Positions 52,801-55,800 of a stretch of DNA of 64,000 bases are shown here, in pieces; positions within the stretch are counted from its first letter, which is position 1; each line of letters begins with the position of its first letter. The notes under the pieces were generated by a model. The model ran no database searches and was not told the DNA's origin. It was given only the letters and a program-made list of their open reading frames with translations. The position numbers and the translations under genes were made by a program. The stretch comes from Arcuatula senhousia (Eukaryota; Mollusca; Bivalvia; Mytilida; Mytilidae), in assembly GCA_963971305.1 (NCBI GenBank), contig OZ020313.1, positions 53,454,203-53,518,202 on the forward strand. Direction: 5' to 3'.

Positions 52801-55800
52801 TTTGATCAAACTTTACATGAAGGAAGTACATCATATGTAGATGTGCATGAAGAATTTTCATTGCAATCAGACATCATTCAAGGGAGATCATTGGACTTAG
52901 ACTTTTTAAATACATTATTCAATGGGAAACCTCGTAAGCGCTTCTCCTCCTAAACGGCTTGAAGGATTTTGCTGAAACTTTACATGAAGGAAGAACATCA
53001 TATGTAGATGTGCATGAAGAATTTTCATTGCAATCAGACATCATTCAGGGGAGATAATTGGACTTAGACTTTTTAAATACATTATTCAATGGGAAACCTC
53101 GTAAGCGCTTCTCCTCCTAAACCGCTTGAAGGATTTTGCTGAAACTTTACATGAAGGAAGAACATCATATGTAGATGTGCATGAAGAATTTCCATTGCAA
53201 TCGGACATCATTCAGGGGAGATAATTGGACTTAGACTTTTTAAATACATTATTCAATGGGAAACCTCGTAAGCGCAACTCCTCCTATAACATCATTCAGC
53301 GGATATAATTGGACTTAGACTTTTTAAATACATTATTCAATGGGAAACCTCGTAAGCGCAACTCCTCCTATAACGTTTGATGGATTTTGTTGAAACTTTA
53401 CATGAAGATAGTACATCATCTGTAGATGTGCATGAAGAATTTGTATTGCTCTCGGTTATCATCGAGGGGAGATAACTGGACTTGAGATTTTTCTTTTACA
53501 GTACAGAGTCCAATATAAAGCGGGGGGTATCCTTTTGTGAGCTCGCTCACAGTATTACTTGTTATGCTAGACAGAAAGCATTTAGAGGCAAAGATAGATG
53601 ACCACTTTATTGTAGTAAAGAATTGTCATTTATCCCTTCATAGTGCAACCTTAGTTTAAAATATTTAGATAATAAACCTATAAAATTACATTTTGAAGAA
53701 AACCAACAGCTTGTGGAATGGTGTATAAAGTGAACAATAAAAGTATATATGCAAATATAAATCCTTTACTATTTTACAATTCATATAATTATAAGAAAAG
53801 ATCAAACAGTTGAATTGACTTATGCAACATATATTTTTTGCCACAACATTTAGTCTATCATTGCCACCTGCCACATTCTACTTTCTGTCTAGTTTTTACC
53901 CTCCAATCTTATGGAGAACCACTAATGATAAAATCTGTTCCTTTCTGGTTGTAGTAAAACATTTTGTAGGACCGTGAAATCGGGTCCAGAAAAGCCAAAC
54001 TCACACGATAGTCCTATAATGATTGAAGATGATGATGATGAGGAGCCAAAATCCTCATCACAGAGTTCTCTTAAAAAGTCAGTGTCAGCTGATTCTATGG
54101 GTGATTCTGATTCGCTGCCTGATTTAGATGCTGATCCTGTGACAGAGGAAAAACCAGCCATCAAGGAAACCAAGACCAGCAGAATAAATTTACAGGAAAA
54201 CATGAAACGTAGGTGTTTTTGAAATGTTAAATGTTATAAGGAGCAAGATTAGTAAAAGATTTCTTATTCATATGTGAATGTTGTTAAAGTTTAGGCAGAT
54301 AAAAGTTTTACTTTCAGCAATATTGAAGCTTTCTTCTAGAATTTAATTCATAAATAAAACACACAGAAAAAAATTGTTGACATAGTCATCCATTTAGTTA
54401 ATCCATTTATATACATGTACATGTATTAAGAAAACATAAAGAATGAAACTTTCTGGATTTCAATTAACTATTTCTTCCTCTAATACTAGGGCCCTCTGCT
54501 ACAGAAGAGGTGACTTCAATGGAAGGAATTATTACAGAGGGAAACAAAAAGTTTGGTAAGGAAATAACTTATTTAGATAGATTACAACATTATCTTGTTG
54601 CATTATCACTGGATCTTTTAGTTGGAAGGAAAAATGAAGGTTTGGTGATATAAACCTCATTAGACTCACGATCTAAAAAAGGCCTCAACATACATGTATT
54701 TACTTCATCCAATATTTATCTTCTATATTTTGTGTTTTCTTTATGGACATTTTAAAAGATTGATATCATTACTGTGGTTTCATTATTATTCTTGGTTTTT
54801 GTGCATGGCCTTGACCCATGAAATTTGACACCCAGCAAAGCATTTGGCATAAAAATGTTTTTTCCGCTCAAAAGAGCAATATCGAGTATAATACCATAAA
54901 AAGTGTAGAGAGTTTTATTTTAAAATTAAAATGTTACATGTATTCCTTTCAGCAAGAAGAAGTACAACTACAAACAAAGCTTCAAGATTTAAGAATCTTC
55001 CAGACCCCAAGAAAAAGTTAGGGACCATCAGACTGGAAAATGTTGACCAAGAAGAGGAGGAGGAAGGTAAAATAGACAAGTTTGTTAAAAAGGGGGGGGC
55101 ATTGCTTTTAAGGAAATACCAGCACATGTGGGCAGTAAATGGTAATGGTTTTACACCAAATACTTTCATTACAACAAAGTTACCAAGGGTATAAGGCTTT
55201 TGACTGGTCAATCCATCTGTGATCACAGTTTGTGGACCTATCTCCTCTGAAACTACAGAACAGAATTTAACGCTTTGATCCATAAAATTTGGTCGGAGCT
55301 ATGACTCTTTGAACTTAGAAATTTGTGAATAACTTTGTATGCAAGAAGTACACCATATGTAGTTGTGCATACATTTATTATCACAATGTTTTTATTTGTG
55401 GGATTTTCATTATGATACATGTATTTGAATACATTCAAGTTAACTTTTACAATGCTTGCTGTAGCTCAATACAAATTCCTAAAGGATAATATTGATAGCA
55501 GAATATTTGGGGTATGTAGGTATGCTAGCACCACTAAGTTTCTTTAATTTTGGACTATTTGGCAGTATAAATAAGAAGTTGAAAACAACACTTTGTAGGT
55601 TGCAAAGATTATTTTATTAGTTTCGGCAGTTATCTGCCGTCATCAGGACAATATTACAAAGAAAGTGTATTGTTTAAATACAGTTGTAGGTACATATATA
55701 TTTATAACGTCATATTTGGCAGCATGTTAAATATTTGTACAAGCTTTCTTTTACATAGAAAAATGATATGATAAAATTGTTCAATATTTATGTTTATTGT

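Noticed and set aside
53922..54203. Minus-strand 93-aa ORF with a signal-peptide-like start
   Set aside because: Exactly antisense to SETDB1 exon 27, whose acidic Ser/Asp codons generate it; no independent splice or homology support.
54931..55194. 87-aa ORF extending past exon 29
   Set aside because: Reads through the GTAAAA donor into the intron; exon phase to exon 30 requires stopping at 55066.
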